A stretch of DNA of 48,879 bases, taken from positions 1-48,879 of the IMG/VR virus record IMGVR_UViG_3300047472_000431; one strand, written 5' to 3'. The translations under genes and the position numbers were made by a program. Positions 24,808 through 31,970 of the stretch are shown here, piece by piece (position 1 is the stretch's first letter; each line of letters opens with the position of its first letter). Below the pieces are notes generated by a model. That model saw nothing but the letters and a program-made list of their open reading frames with translations. It was not told the DNA's origin and ran no database searches. Origin of the DNA: a virus.

Positions 24808-26226
24808 TTATTGAAACTGATTGAGTAATGAAATGTCGAGCACGTCCTTATATGTGATCCGCTCAGCTGGAGGAGGGACCATATAGGTTCTTTCAAAAAC
24901 TATCTGGCCATTGGCTAACTGATCCGAAGGGTTATCATCCTTACTATAGGTCACCCGGCTTCCCGGAAGAATGGCCCCCCGGCCAATAAGTGTTCGCATA
25001 AAGGTGTTTCCTGCCTCGCGCATGGTATCTATGAATGCCTGATTGATTGGCTGGTCGATGTACGGTAATGCAGCCTCTTCCATGCTTTCTATTACCATAT
25101 CGTCGGTACGGCGTATGGAAACAAAGTTTTTGACCGAGTTGGAAGTAGGAAAGCTTGCATTGCGATTACCCCATGTCAGCATTCCAGTTCCATAGCCTGC
25201 GGCTATAGTAGTGATTCCCGCGCCGTTCAGTTGGTTTGCCTCGCAGCTCGCATCGTTAATAGACCACTCGATCACTCTTTCCGATCCGGTTGCGTTTGGT
25301 ATTGCCTTGTTTGAAGGCGAGAACCAGTAGCCATTTGCAAGATCATTTGCGACAATTACCCCTGCCATAAAGGCCGAATAAGGATAGTCCTGATCCGCCT
25401 GGGTGGCATCATCAAATGTTTTGATAAAGGGATACAGTAGGTAGGCTCGTGGATCCGCGGTATTGAAGACGATGGCGCCAGCAACTCCCCGACCAGCAAT
25501 AGCATTCGCAATGGTGGTCCCATAAGGGGCATCTACCAAATAGATTGCCCGAAATTTTGCAGCAGCTGTAGCCATTGCTATAACATTGTCAGCTACGCTG
25601 CTATAGCCAGGTGCGACAAAGATTTTTGGTTTATACCCGAACATATTGTAAGACAGATCGTACAACGCGATACCCGTCCGGGCGTTATTTCCATCCACGG
25701 AGCCGGTGATCTGCACGGGTGTAACGCTGGCAGGATTTAGTTTCTTATACGAGAATTTATACGTTGTCCCGTCCGTTATATTGGCGGAAATGACTTTGAA
25801 ATTTCCGTAATCGTCGATAGTGAAGTCTGTTCCCTGGACAATGGTTGCGGCTGTTCCGTCATTATTTTTTAGGGCTACCGCTGCTACTGGCGCTGCGGAA
25901 AGGGATAGTACCCCATTTACGACCTCGATTGCTTCGTCGGTGACCTGTGTGGTGTTCGCAGTGCCGTCAAAAGTATTGACGACCAAAATAGGCGTACTTC
26001 CGGCTATCCCCCGGATTATCTGCAGAGTCTTAGGAATGTTGAACCCAGGCACCGGGTTGCCAAATTGAGCGTCATCTGTCGGGTTCAAACAGAGAATCAG
26101 TTGGTTTACCGGCCCTATCGGCGCGATCCCGTAAAGAGCAATTATGGAGGATTTAACAACTTGGACGGTCTGGCCGCCTATTTCTTCCTCGATAGTTTCT
26201 ACACCATGCAAATATTGAGCGGGCAT
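24808..26226 (-). CDS. Tail sheath protein (P2 FI/Mu sheath family)
   Basis: A 472-residue contractile sheath. The sequence opens with HGVETIEEEIG, contains the sheath core LVDAPYGTTIANAI, GRGVAGAIVFNTADPRAYLL and the conserved YSAFMAGVIVANDLANGYWFSPSN, and ends with FVSIRRTDDMVIESMEEAAL and ERTYMVPPPAERITY. This is the standard order of sheath domains. It precedes the tube gene. Confidence 0.95.
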   Translation of the reverse strand: MPAQYLHGVETIEEEIGGQTVQVVKSSIIALYGIAPIGPVNQLILCLNPTDDAQFGNPVPGFNIPKTLQIIRGIAGSTPILVVNTFDGTANTTQVTDEAIEVVNGVLSLSAAPVAAVALKNNDGTAATIVQGTDFTIDDYGNFKVISANITDGTTYKFSYKKLNPASVTPVQITGSVDGNNARTGIALYDLSYNMFGYKPKIFVAPGYSSVADNVIAMATAAAKFRAIYLVDAPYGTTIANAIAGRGVAGAIVFNTADPRAYLLYPFIKTFDDATQADQDYPYSAFMAGVIVANDLANGYWFSPSNKAIPNATGSERVIEWSINDASCEANQLNGAGITTIAAGYGTGMLTWGNRNASFPTSNSVKNFVSIRRTDDMVIESMEEAALPYIDQPINQAFIDTMREAGNTFMRTLIGRGAILPGSRVTYSKDDNPSDQLANGQIVFERTYMVPPPAERITYKDVLDISLLNQFQ

Positions 26227-26236
26227 TATTACGAAT

Positions 26237-26446
26237 TTACTTTTTAGAAATTGGGTTTTCTTCTACCAGCAGTCCGGCAGCCACCATGCTTTTGACATGC
26301 TCATTGTCTTGCGGCAGATCCGCAGACGACCCTTTTGACAGGCTAACATTGAGAAGTTTTGAGGTCTTTTTTCCCTCAGCGTCGGTTTCAATAAACCGAA
26401 GCGTAGCCTGATGCAAGTGCTTCCCCGTATACGTATACTTCTTCAT
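26237..26446 (-). CDS. Small hypothetical tail protein upstream of sheath (69 aa)
   Basis: A short protein with a beta-type pattern and the central LNVSLSKGSSADLPQDNEHVKSM. In Mu-like phages a small DUF2635-type protein is encoded immediately before the sheath; position and length here match, but resemblance is loose. It lies 11 bp from the sheath start. Function is unknown. Confidence 0.65.
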   Translation of the reverse strand: MKKYTYTGKHLHQATLRFIETDAEGKKTSKLLNVSLSKGSSADLPQDNEHVKSMVAAGLLVEENPISKK

Positions 26447-26451
26447 TACTG

Positions 26452-26985
26452 TTAATTTGTGATATTTTGGTCAGTTTGGCCGTTATCCGCATCCAAAGGA
26501 TTCCCGGCGTTTTGGAATTTTACATCAACACGTTGAAGGCTGGGAACCACAATCGGTTCACTCAGGCTATCCTGGACCAGCACAGTCATTGCCTCCACCT
26601 GAAATTCCCTCGTCCATAGTTTGTCCTCTCCCCGGGTAGATTCGTCCTTCACCAGGTAGATACGATCGCAGTTCGTCGGCCGAAACCCAATGATCGATTT
26701 TTCTACATAGTCGCCAGCATTATGAAGACCGTTGGCGTTATACAAAAGGAGACCAATAACCTGGATGCTAAACTGAAGCTTTCGATCTTGGGAAGTCGGA
26801 TTGGTATTTTTTACGCCGGGAGAAGTACTGCCGGTATAAGCGACGAAACAAATAGGCGATTGAACGGCTTTCTTATATTCAGCATCGGATTCCGGCAACC
26901 GTTGTGCCGTAAAGGCTAACGATCCCGCCGTAAATGAGGCCTGGATCTGCGCTACGATGCTATCTTGTATCACCTCTATGTTCAT
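26452..26985 (-). CDS. Gp37-like tail completion protein (177 aa)
   Basis: An all alpha/beta protein with the profile of the Mu gp37/DUF1834 family: a short N-terminal helix (IEVIQDSIVAQIQASF), the SPICFVAYTGS strand and the RKLQFSIQVIGLLLY strand, and a helix containing GDYVEKSIIGFRP. Mu gp37 is a head-tail completion component. It overlaps the upstream gene by 4 bp and is followed 6 bp later by the small pre-sheath protein. Confidence 0.75.
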   Translation of the reverse strand: MNIEVIQDSIVAQIQASFTAGSLAFTAQRLPESDAEYKKAVQSPICFVAYTGSTSPGVKNTNPTSQDRKLQFSIQVIGLLLYNANGLHNAGDYVEKSIIGFRPTNCDRIYLVKDESTRGEDKLWTREFQVEAMTVLVQDSLSEPIVVPSLQRVDVKFQNAGNPLDADNGQTDQNITN

Positions 26986-27323
26986 TGCTCGAGTTCGATA
27001 TAAATAATGACCGTTTTTCCGTCAAACTTTGAACCCACCTTATAACAGACATAATTAAGCCCGGCGATCGTGACAATCTCATTCTGGCTGCTGCGTACTG
27101 CTTCATAAAGACCATCAAAATCACCCTGCAGAAACTCGATCTTTGCGGAGATGTCGCCGTAGTCCTGATCTGTCACTTCCGCTTTTTGTATCGGATTATT
27201 GAAAAGAACTGTGGCAGTTTGTGTCGCACCACCTGCCGATGGCGTCCATGCCGCAGGATAACCCATGCTTGTGGTAACCACTGAGTGGGCTGTGATCTGA
27301 AGCACGTCGAACAGATTGCCCAT
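26982..27323 (-). CDS. Head-tail joining protein candidate (113 aa)
   Basis: Small beta-rich protein with ATVLFNNPIQKAEVTDQDYG and FLQGDFDGLYEAVRSSQNEI, a pattern of lambda gpFII/ATP-binding-sugar-like connectors; the last strand (GKTVIIYIELEQ) is typical. It sits between the decoration gene and the gp37-like gene, where a neck protein is expected. Identity rests on position and fold-like pattern only. Confidence 0.65.
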   Translation of the reverse strand: MGNLFDVLQITAHSVVTTSMGYPAAWTPSAGGATQTATVLFNNPIQKAEVTDQDYGDISAKIEFLQGDFDGLYEAVRSSQNEIVTIAGLNYVCYKVGSKFDGKTVIIYIELEQ

Positions 27324-27326
27324 GGC

Positions 27327-27653
27327 TTAGTGGCTTAAAAGAACATATCCGGTGGTATCGGCTGATGCGGCATCTGCCCAGGCATACCCTGCCTGGGTGT
27401 TGCTAGCCGACGTGGTGGTGAAACTCTTTGCGGTATCATCCCAATACAGGATGGCGCCGGCAGTCCATGCTTGTGTGGCAGTCTTGGCAACAAAATGCGT
27501 ACCGAGCAGCCAGATCACAGCGGTATCCCCCTGGGCGTAGGTGTTTGAGCTGATGCCGACAAGGGCGCCGACTTTAACGACCTGACCACTTGCGTATCCT
27601 CCGGCCGGAGTAGTTATTTCGATTGATTTCCCTTTATTGATCTGCGTTTTCAT
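27327..27653 (-). CDS. Capsid decoration/cement protein, DUF2190-like (108 aa)
   Basis: A 108-residue protein with the beta-tulip/SH3-type pattern of DUF2190: KGKSIEITTPAGGYASGQVV, KVGALVGISSNTYAQGDTAV, then AGAILYWDDTAKSFTTT and GYAWADAASADTTGYVLLSH. Such proteins, encoded directly after or before the capsid gene, stabilise the head. It follows the capsid gene across a 72-bp gap with overlapping hairpins. Confidence 0.88.
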   Translation of the reverse strand: MKTQINKGKSIEITTPAGGYASGQVVKVGALVGISSNTYAQGDTAVIWLLGTHFVAKTATQAWTAGAILYWDDTAKSFTTTSASNTQAGYAWADAASADTTGYVLLSH

Positions 27654-27659
27654 CGCTTA

Positions 27660-27698
27660 TTTTTTGTAGGAAGGCCTTTCTACAAAAAAGGCCTTCCT
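27660..27698. promoter_or_regulatory. Two mutually exclusive hairpins between capsid and decoration genes
   Basis: A perfect 12-bp inverted repeat (27668-27679 with 27687-27698, 7-nt loop) overlaps a second perfect 10-bp repeat (27660-27669 with 27680-27689). The two stems share strands, so only one can form in a transcript. It lies in the short gap after the capsid gene. No good T-tract follows the larger stem on the minus strand, so it is not a classic terminator. Confidence 0.6.
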
Positions 27699-27725
27699 GG
27701 TATAAAATCTTTTTAGAGCCGACTA

Positions 27726-29798
27726 TTATGCGCCAGCGTTTTTATAGAGAGATCTCCATTCGATCGCCTTTGCACCAAAAACAGTCCGCACCTTCCATTG
27801 CAGAGCATCTACTTCAAATCCGTAATGGCTGTCAGTGTAAATTTCCTGCCCATCGAGCGTGGCATACTCGACAGTATCTACGGTATTCGGATCAGCACTG
27901 AGAAACCAGGCATTATCGGCAATACGAGCCTCGATGACGGGGGTCATTGAGCCAGCCCACACATTTATATCGGAGCCTTTTGTAGCTGTGTAGTTTGCTG
28001 AAAGAAACTGGAGAGCAACCTGCTCTTTGTTTGGGCCGCAAATCAGAAACTTCGGCACTAGGTTAAGGACATTGCCACCGGGCGATTTTTGAACCCGGAG
28101 TGATTTCCTTGCTACGGTCAGACTGGCGATACTAATATCGGTACCTGGTGTGGTATAATTTCCGTGATTAGCTGCGTCGAAAAGCTGGTTCGTGTCCCCC
28201 ATGAGATGGGAACCGGTGAGAATCGCATATATAAGATCGGACTGCTGTTGTGCCACGGCTGCGGACAGGAAAGTCGGTATACGGGAAAGGGCGCTCAGAT
28301 CATCGTTAACGATCGCCTCCCAGTCGATATTTACAATCTTGCCATATTTCGCGACCTTATATACTTCCCCGGAGTCGGACACAGTTGCGAACGAGTATTC
28401 GCCGCCTTCCTGAACTTTAGAGAGTTTGATATCACCCAGCTGCGCACGAAGGATTTGTTTGAAATCGGAGGTTGTCGATTTCCGCGTCCACGGGGTGAAT
28501 GTTTTTGTTTGAAGATCGTACATGGCGCGCAGGGTCTTATTAAGGACATTCTGCAGGATGTATGAAAAATCTCCGGAAGACATTCCTCCGCCACCGTCGC
28601 GGGATGCCATCTGAAGGGCGCGATTCGCAATTTCCCTTTGAGAAAGTCCGCGCCATTCGATTTGCCTTTCGGACAGACACTCTTTAGCAAGATCCATCAG
28701 GGTCATGCCTCTATATTGGCCAGGATCGGCGATATCTTTATCAGGCAATGCGCCAGCTCTTTGCAACAAAGAAGCCTCCATACCTTTTGACTTTTTATCC
28801 TTCTCGTCCGCTCCGGCCCGAACTCCGCTTTGAGGCCTTGGCTCAACAGGATTCAACCTCGCGGCCTCATCGATCATCAATGACCTGGCACGGTCGGGAG
28901 CCACTTCTGTTTCGATAAGATTTTCAATGAAAATATCAGGAAGGCTGAGCATGCGGCCAGCACTTCGGATGCCGGTAATACGTTCACGCTCCGCTTTTCT
29001 TGCAGCGCCGTCATTTACCGGAGCTGGCTCAGCTGCAGGAACAGGTGCCGGTGCTGGAGGATTGAGAGCCCTCCCTTTTTCCAAGATAGCCGCCTGGGCT
29101 TGTTCCAGGGTCATATCACCTTCAATCAATTCTGCCGCATAATCTTCGCTCAAATTGGCGGCGCGGCAGGCCTTAAGGATTTCAGCATTGCGCTTGCGTC
29201 GTGCCGCTTTTTCAGCTTCTGTCATTGTATTAGAATTTGTATGATTGCGAATAAATAAAATATCGTGTTTTTCGTCCGATGCCTTTGCTCTCCCCACTCC
29301 CGACTCGATATCGGCCTGTACAGGCGCTAAAGAGATCTCGGTTGCCTCCCATTTGTTGGCGCGAACCAGCGGTAGGTTTTCCTTCTCCCCTATCTCCTCG
29401 TATTCATACACTATATAGCCGACGCTAATGCCGGTAACAATGCCATCCTGAACGTCCTGCCAAACCAGCTCAGCATCAGCGCGTTTGCTAAAGCGAACAG
29501 TCGCCCGACCGAGGCCAGACTCAAACCAGGCCTTCTCAACAACGCCGAGAACATTTTTAACAGAAGAAGTGTCGTGGGTATCACAAAGTGGAGCGCCATT
29601 ATTTAGGCGCGTAAGATCGCCTTGCGTTTCATTACAGGGGAGAACTTCGAAGAAAAGGCCCATGTTCCAGTTGTACATCATTACCTGACGTTCTGTAACG
29701 AAGACAACATCAACAGTCCGCGCATCTTTGTTAATGGAGTTCTTGTCAAGGGTAGCCCTGAAATACTGTTTACCTATTATTTGACGCGTTTCCTTCAT
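27726..29798 (-). CDS. Prohead protease-scaffold-major capsid fusion (690 aa)
   Basis: The N-terminal third is a U35-type HK97 prohead protease with His75 (CDTHD) and Ser125 (GISVGY), the expected catalytic pair. Residues about 190-330 are a charged, Ala/Glu-rich helix (TEAEKAARRKRNAEILKACR) with Pro/Ala linkers, a scaffold-like delta region. The rest, from about 340, is an HK97-fold major capsid protein (AMYDLQTKTFTPWTRKST, AQLGDIKLSKVQEGGEY, ending in TVFGAKAIEWRSLYKNAGA). Protease and capsid in one chain means one gene makes protease, scaffold and shell in equal amounts. An internal start could also make free capsid protein, but this is inference. Confidence 0.92.
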   Translation of the reverse strand: MKETRQIIGKQYFRATLDKNSINKDARTVDVVFVTERQVMMYNWNMGLFFEVLPCNETQGDLTRLNNGAPLCDTHDTSSVKNVLGVVEKAWFESGLGRATVRFSKRADAELVWQDVQDGIVTGISVGYIVYEYEEIGEKENLPLVRANKWEATEISLAPVQADIESGVGRAKASDEKHDILFIRNHTNSNTMTEAEKAARRKRNAEILKACRAANLSEDYAAELIEGDMTLEQAQAAILEKGRALNPPAPAPVPAAEPAPVNDGAARKAERERITGIRSAGRMLSLPDIFIENLIETEVAPDRARSLMIDEAARLNPVEPRPQSGVRAGADEKDKKSKGMEASLLQRAGALPDKDIADPGQYRGMTLMDLAKECLSERQIEWRGLSQREIANRALQMASRDGGGGMSSGDFSYILQNVLNKTLRAMYDLQTKTFTPWTRKSTTSDFKQILRAQLGDIKLSKVQEGGEYSFATVSDSGEVYKVAKYGKIVNIDWEAIVNDDLSALSRIPTFLSAAVAQQQSDLIYAILTGSHLMGDTNQLFDAANHGNYTTPGTDISIASLTVARKSLRVQKSPGGNVLNLVPKFLICGPNKEQVALQFLSANYTATKGSDINVWAGSMTPVIEARIADNAWFLSADPNTVDTVEYATLDGQEIYTDSHYGFEVDALQWKVRTVFGAKAIEWRSLYKNAGA

Positions 29799-29843
29799 TG
29801 AAGATTATCAGCGTCAAAACTATATTTGAAACAAAGGGTCCTA

Positions 29844-29861
29844 TAGTCAAACTTTAGTCAA
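29844..29861. promoter_or_regulatory. Repeated 18-bp motif, copy 2
   Basis: TAGTCAAACTTTAGTCAA, identical to 19026-19043 except for one base (position 9). On the minus strand two TTTGACTA-type half-sites lie 10 bp apart. It lies in the gap between the portal and capsid genes, upstream of the capsid start at 29798. Confidence 0.45.
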
Positions 29862-29873
29862 AACTTCGACAAA

Positions 29874-31403
29874 TCACTTTTTAGCGGTGGGCTTCTCCGG
29901 TTCCTCATCCTGCTCGGATTCAGAACCACCCTCTAATTCATCGGGTGGCCGGTTGCTATCGAATCGGGCGTCGGAGGTAGGCATTAGCTGCAGCTTGTCC
30001 CACATTTCCTTGTCCTTTTTGAGCTCGGCCATTAATTCTTCCGGAACATAGCCATTCATCCGGACTACTTCCTGCCAGGAGATCATGCCGGCGCGCATTT
30101 GCTCCTTGATTGCCTGGGCCTCTTTCAGCGGATCTATCATTTCGCGGCGTGGCGGAGTCCAGGTTACTTTAGGGGTTGCACTAAGTGGTATGTATCCAGC
30201 GAGTTGGATTGCCTCTATGAACCACGGATACACCTTGTCGCAAAAACGTGCCACCATAAGATTCCATTGTAGCCGCTCGACATTCTTATTCATTTCAAGC
30301 CACCCCATTCTACCGGAACTAAAATTCACATTGCTGTAGTCGTTGGTAAGCGATTCATATGAGGCCCCAAAACCGGCGGATATGCCGCGAAGGTTACTTT
30401 TTACATAATCAGAATAGCCGGCTGTTGTCGGAGGCTGTGCAACCGAGATGGATTTCCCTGGTGGAAGATATTCAATGGAGCCAGGTTCTATCTTTTCAAG
30501 CTGTGGGGTTTCGCCAGAATTGGTGGATTCTACCGAATCTTCTGTCACGAAGACCGCGAACGATGCAGCAACCTTCGCCCTGGTTCGCTCGGTAAATTCG
30601 TAGTCCTCCAGGTCCTTAAGTCGAAGCATTACTCCGCAGCTCATCGGAACCCCACGAATCTGGCCGGCGCGCTCGACCTCATAGAGATGGCAGATTTCTT
30701 TAGCGTCAACGAATTCCGACTCCCCGCCAAATTCATTCGGGTGGCCTTTGAAGATCCAATAGCCCAACCGGCGCCCCTGCCTATTAAACTTAATCCCGTA
30801 ATAAGTAATGGTATTATCAGTCTGCCAAACCCCGTTGTGTACTGCAGTGTCTATGAAATCGCCATCTAGCAGTTGGAGCCGCAAAGGCACCTCGTCTTTG
30901 CTGGTCCCGCGAACCCTTCGGACAAGGCACTCCCCGCTCTCAATAATAGTTTTCATGATGAGCCACTGCAGACCATAGAACGTGTTCATGTCATCATAGT
31001 CGCAAATGGTTTTCCCGGCCCATTCGCTCCATTGATCCTTTATGACCTTTAACTGCGAGTCTCGGATTCCCCTGGGGCTGGGTATTATACCAATTCCAAC
31101 GACATTGTTGGAAATAACGCGTGTTGCGTTTATTGCATAAGCGTTATTACGCCCGAGATCCCGGCTCCTGTTTCTTAATAACGACAGCGATTGTAGCACC
31201 TCCTGGTTGGCGCTGAGTTCTGCGGAATACCAACCATGATAGTGCCTACCCTTCGACGCTCCGTCATACTTGCGCTGCTGCGCCTTCTTTATTTTCTCAA
31301 AGTTATTCCGAACAACGTCAAGCCGGGCCTGATTAGAGTACCGTTGGAGTGCCGCGCGTGGTGACACAAATTCTATTGTTTTATCAAGAAGGCTCCTTTT
31401 CAT
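29874..31403 (-). CDS. Portal protein, lambda gpB family
   Basis: A 509-residue portal. The opening ALQRYSNQARLDVVRNNFEK and the following HYHGWYSAELSANQEVLQSL, RNRSRDLGRNNAYAINATRVI are the hallmarks of the lambda-type portal (R-x-x-R-x-L-x-RNNxxAxxAxxxxxxNVVG). LLDGDFIDTAVHNG and GFGASYESLTNDYSNVNFSS are further conserved blocks. It forms the dodecameric DNA channel. A charged C-terminal tail (GGSESEQDEEPEKPTAKK) is present. Confidence 0.95.
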   Translation of the reverse strand: MKRSLLDKTIEFVSPRAALQRYSNQARLDVVRNNFEKIKKAQQRKYDGASKGRHYHGWYSAELSANQEVLQSLSLLRNRSRDLGRNNAYAINATRVISNNVVGIGIIPSPRGIRDSQLKVIKDQWSEWAGKTICDYDDMNTFYGLQWLIMKTIIESGECLVRRVRGTSKDEVPLRLQLLDGDFIDTAVHNGVWQTDNTITYYGIKFNRQGRRLGYWIFKGHPNEFGGESEFVDAKEICHLYEVERAGQIRGVPMSCGVMLRLKDLEDYEFTERTRAKVAASFAVFVTEDSVESTNSGETPQLEKIEPGSIEYLPPGKSISVAQPPTTAGYSDYVKSNLRGISAGFGASYESLTNDYSNVNFSSGRMGWLEMNKNVERLQWNLMVARFCDKVYPWFIEAIQLAGYIPLSATPKVTWTPPRREMIDPLKEAQAIKEQMRAGMISWQEVVRMNGYVPEELMAELKKDKEMWDKLQLMPTSDARFDSNRPPDELEGGSESEQDEEPEKPTAKK

Positions 31404-31404
31404 T

Positions 31405-31620
31405 TTAACAATTTCTGTTCAGGCCAGTGGAAAATTGCGCATACCTGCGTGAGGACTTTCCTGCTGCGCCTATGTTTAACTCCAATTCCATATCCCTTTT
31501 GAGACGGATCATGTCATCAAGGGATCTATACTGAACCTCTTTGTCAGCATATTTTACGATCATCGCGCCCTGGGCTAAGGCTGAGACTAATGTTTGGTAC
31601 TGATCGGTAGTATATGCCAT
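31405..31620 (-). CDS. gpW-like head-tail joining protein (71 aa)
   Basis: A small helix-strand protein of the lambda gpW family: YQTLVSALAQGAMIVKYADK, then QYRSLDDMIRLKRDMELEL, matching the family's L...G..v..v...dk.V.y....d...Lk..I..le pattern. It lies next to the portal as in lambda, one base away, and overlaps the DnaA-like gene by 34 bp. It stabilises packaged DNA and forms the tail attachment site in lambda. Confidence 0.85.
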   Translation of the reverse strand: MAYTTDQYQTLVSALAQGAMIVKYADKEVQYRSLDDMIRLKRDMELELNIGAAGKSSRRYAQFSTGLNRNC

Positions 31621-31961
31621 GAATAGTTTTTTTCAAAATTATCGGCTATACGGGCAATGCCCTTCAAATTGTCTAAAGTTTGTCTATAGATATCCTTGTG
31701 CGCATCAATCAGGCTCACTCCATAAAGAACAGAACTCCTTGCCTTGTCGAAGGCCTGCCCGATCATATAATCCTTTAAATGGGTGTTATGGCCAATAAGC
31801 CAGAAGCACAAAAACCGGATGTTAGCTACTGTCGGAGTGGAATCCTCCATCAATCTTTCCTCGGTGATGTCGAAATATTGACAGGTAGCCTTCTTTATTG
31901 CTTGTACCAGTTCCCGGTCCGCAGGATTTAGAACGCTTTGCTTTATGATAAGATTTTGCAT
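31587..31961 (-). CDS. DnaA domain IV-like DNA-binding protein (124 aa)
   Basis: Residues about 18-95 align by eye with DnaA domain IV: IKKATCQYFDITEERLMEDS, then VANIRFLCFWLIGHNTHLKD followed by IGQAFDKARSSVLYGVSLID. The block IGxAF-x-x-R-x-S-SVLY resembles the IGxAFGxRDHTTV DnaA-box-binding motif, with RDHTTV replaced by KARSSV. No AAA+ domain is present. It stands between gpW and terminase. A role in binding phage DNA for packaging or regulation is inference; the family match is by pattern only. Confidence 0.72.
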   Translation of the reverse strand: MQNLIIKQSVLNPADRELVQAIKKATCQYFDITEERLMEDSTPTVANIRFLCFWLIGHNTHLKDYMIGQAFDKARSSVLYGVSLIDAHKDIYRQTLDNLKGIARIADNFEKNYSWHILPISTKH

Positions 31962-31970
31962 ATTAGGATT

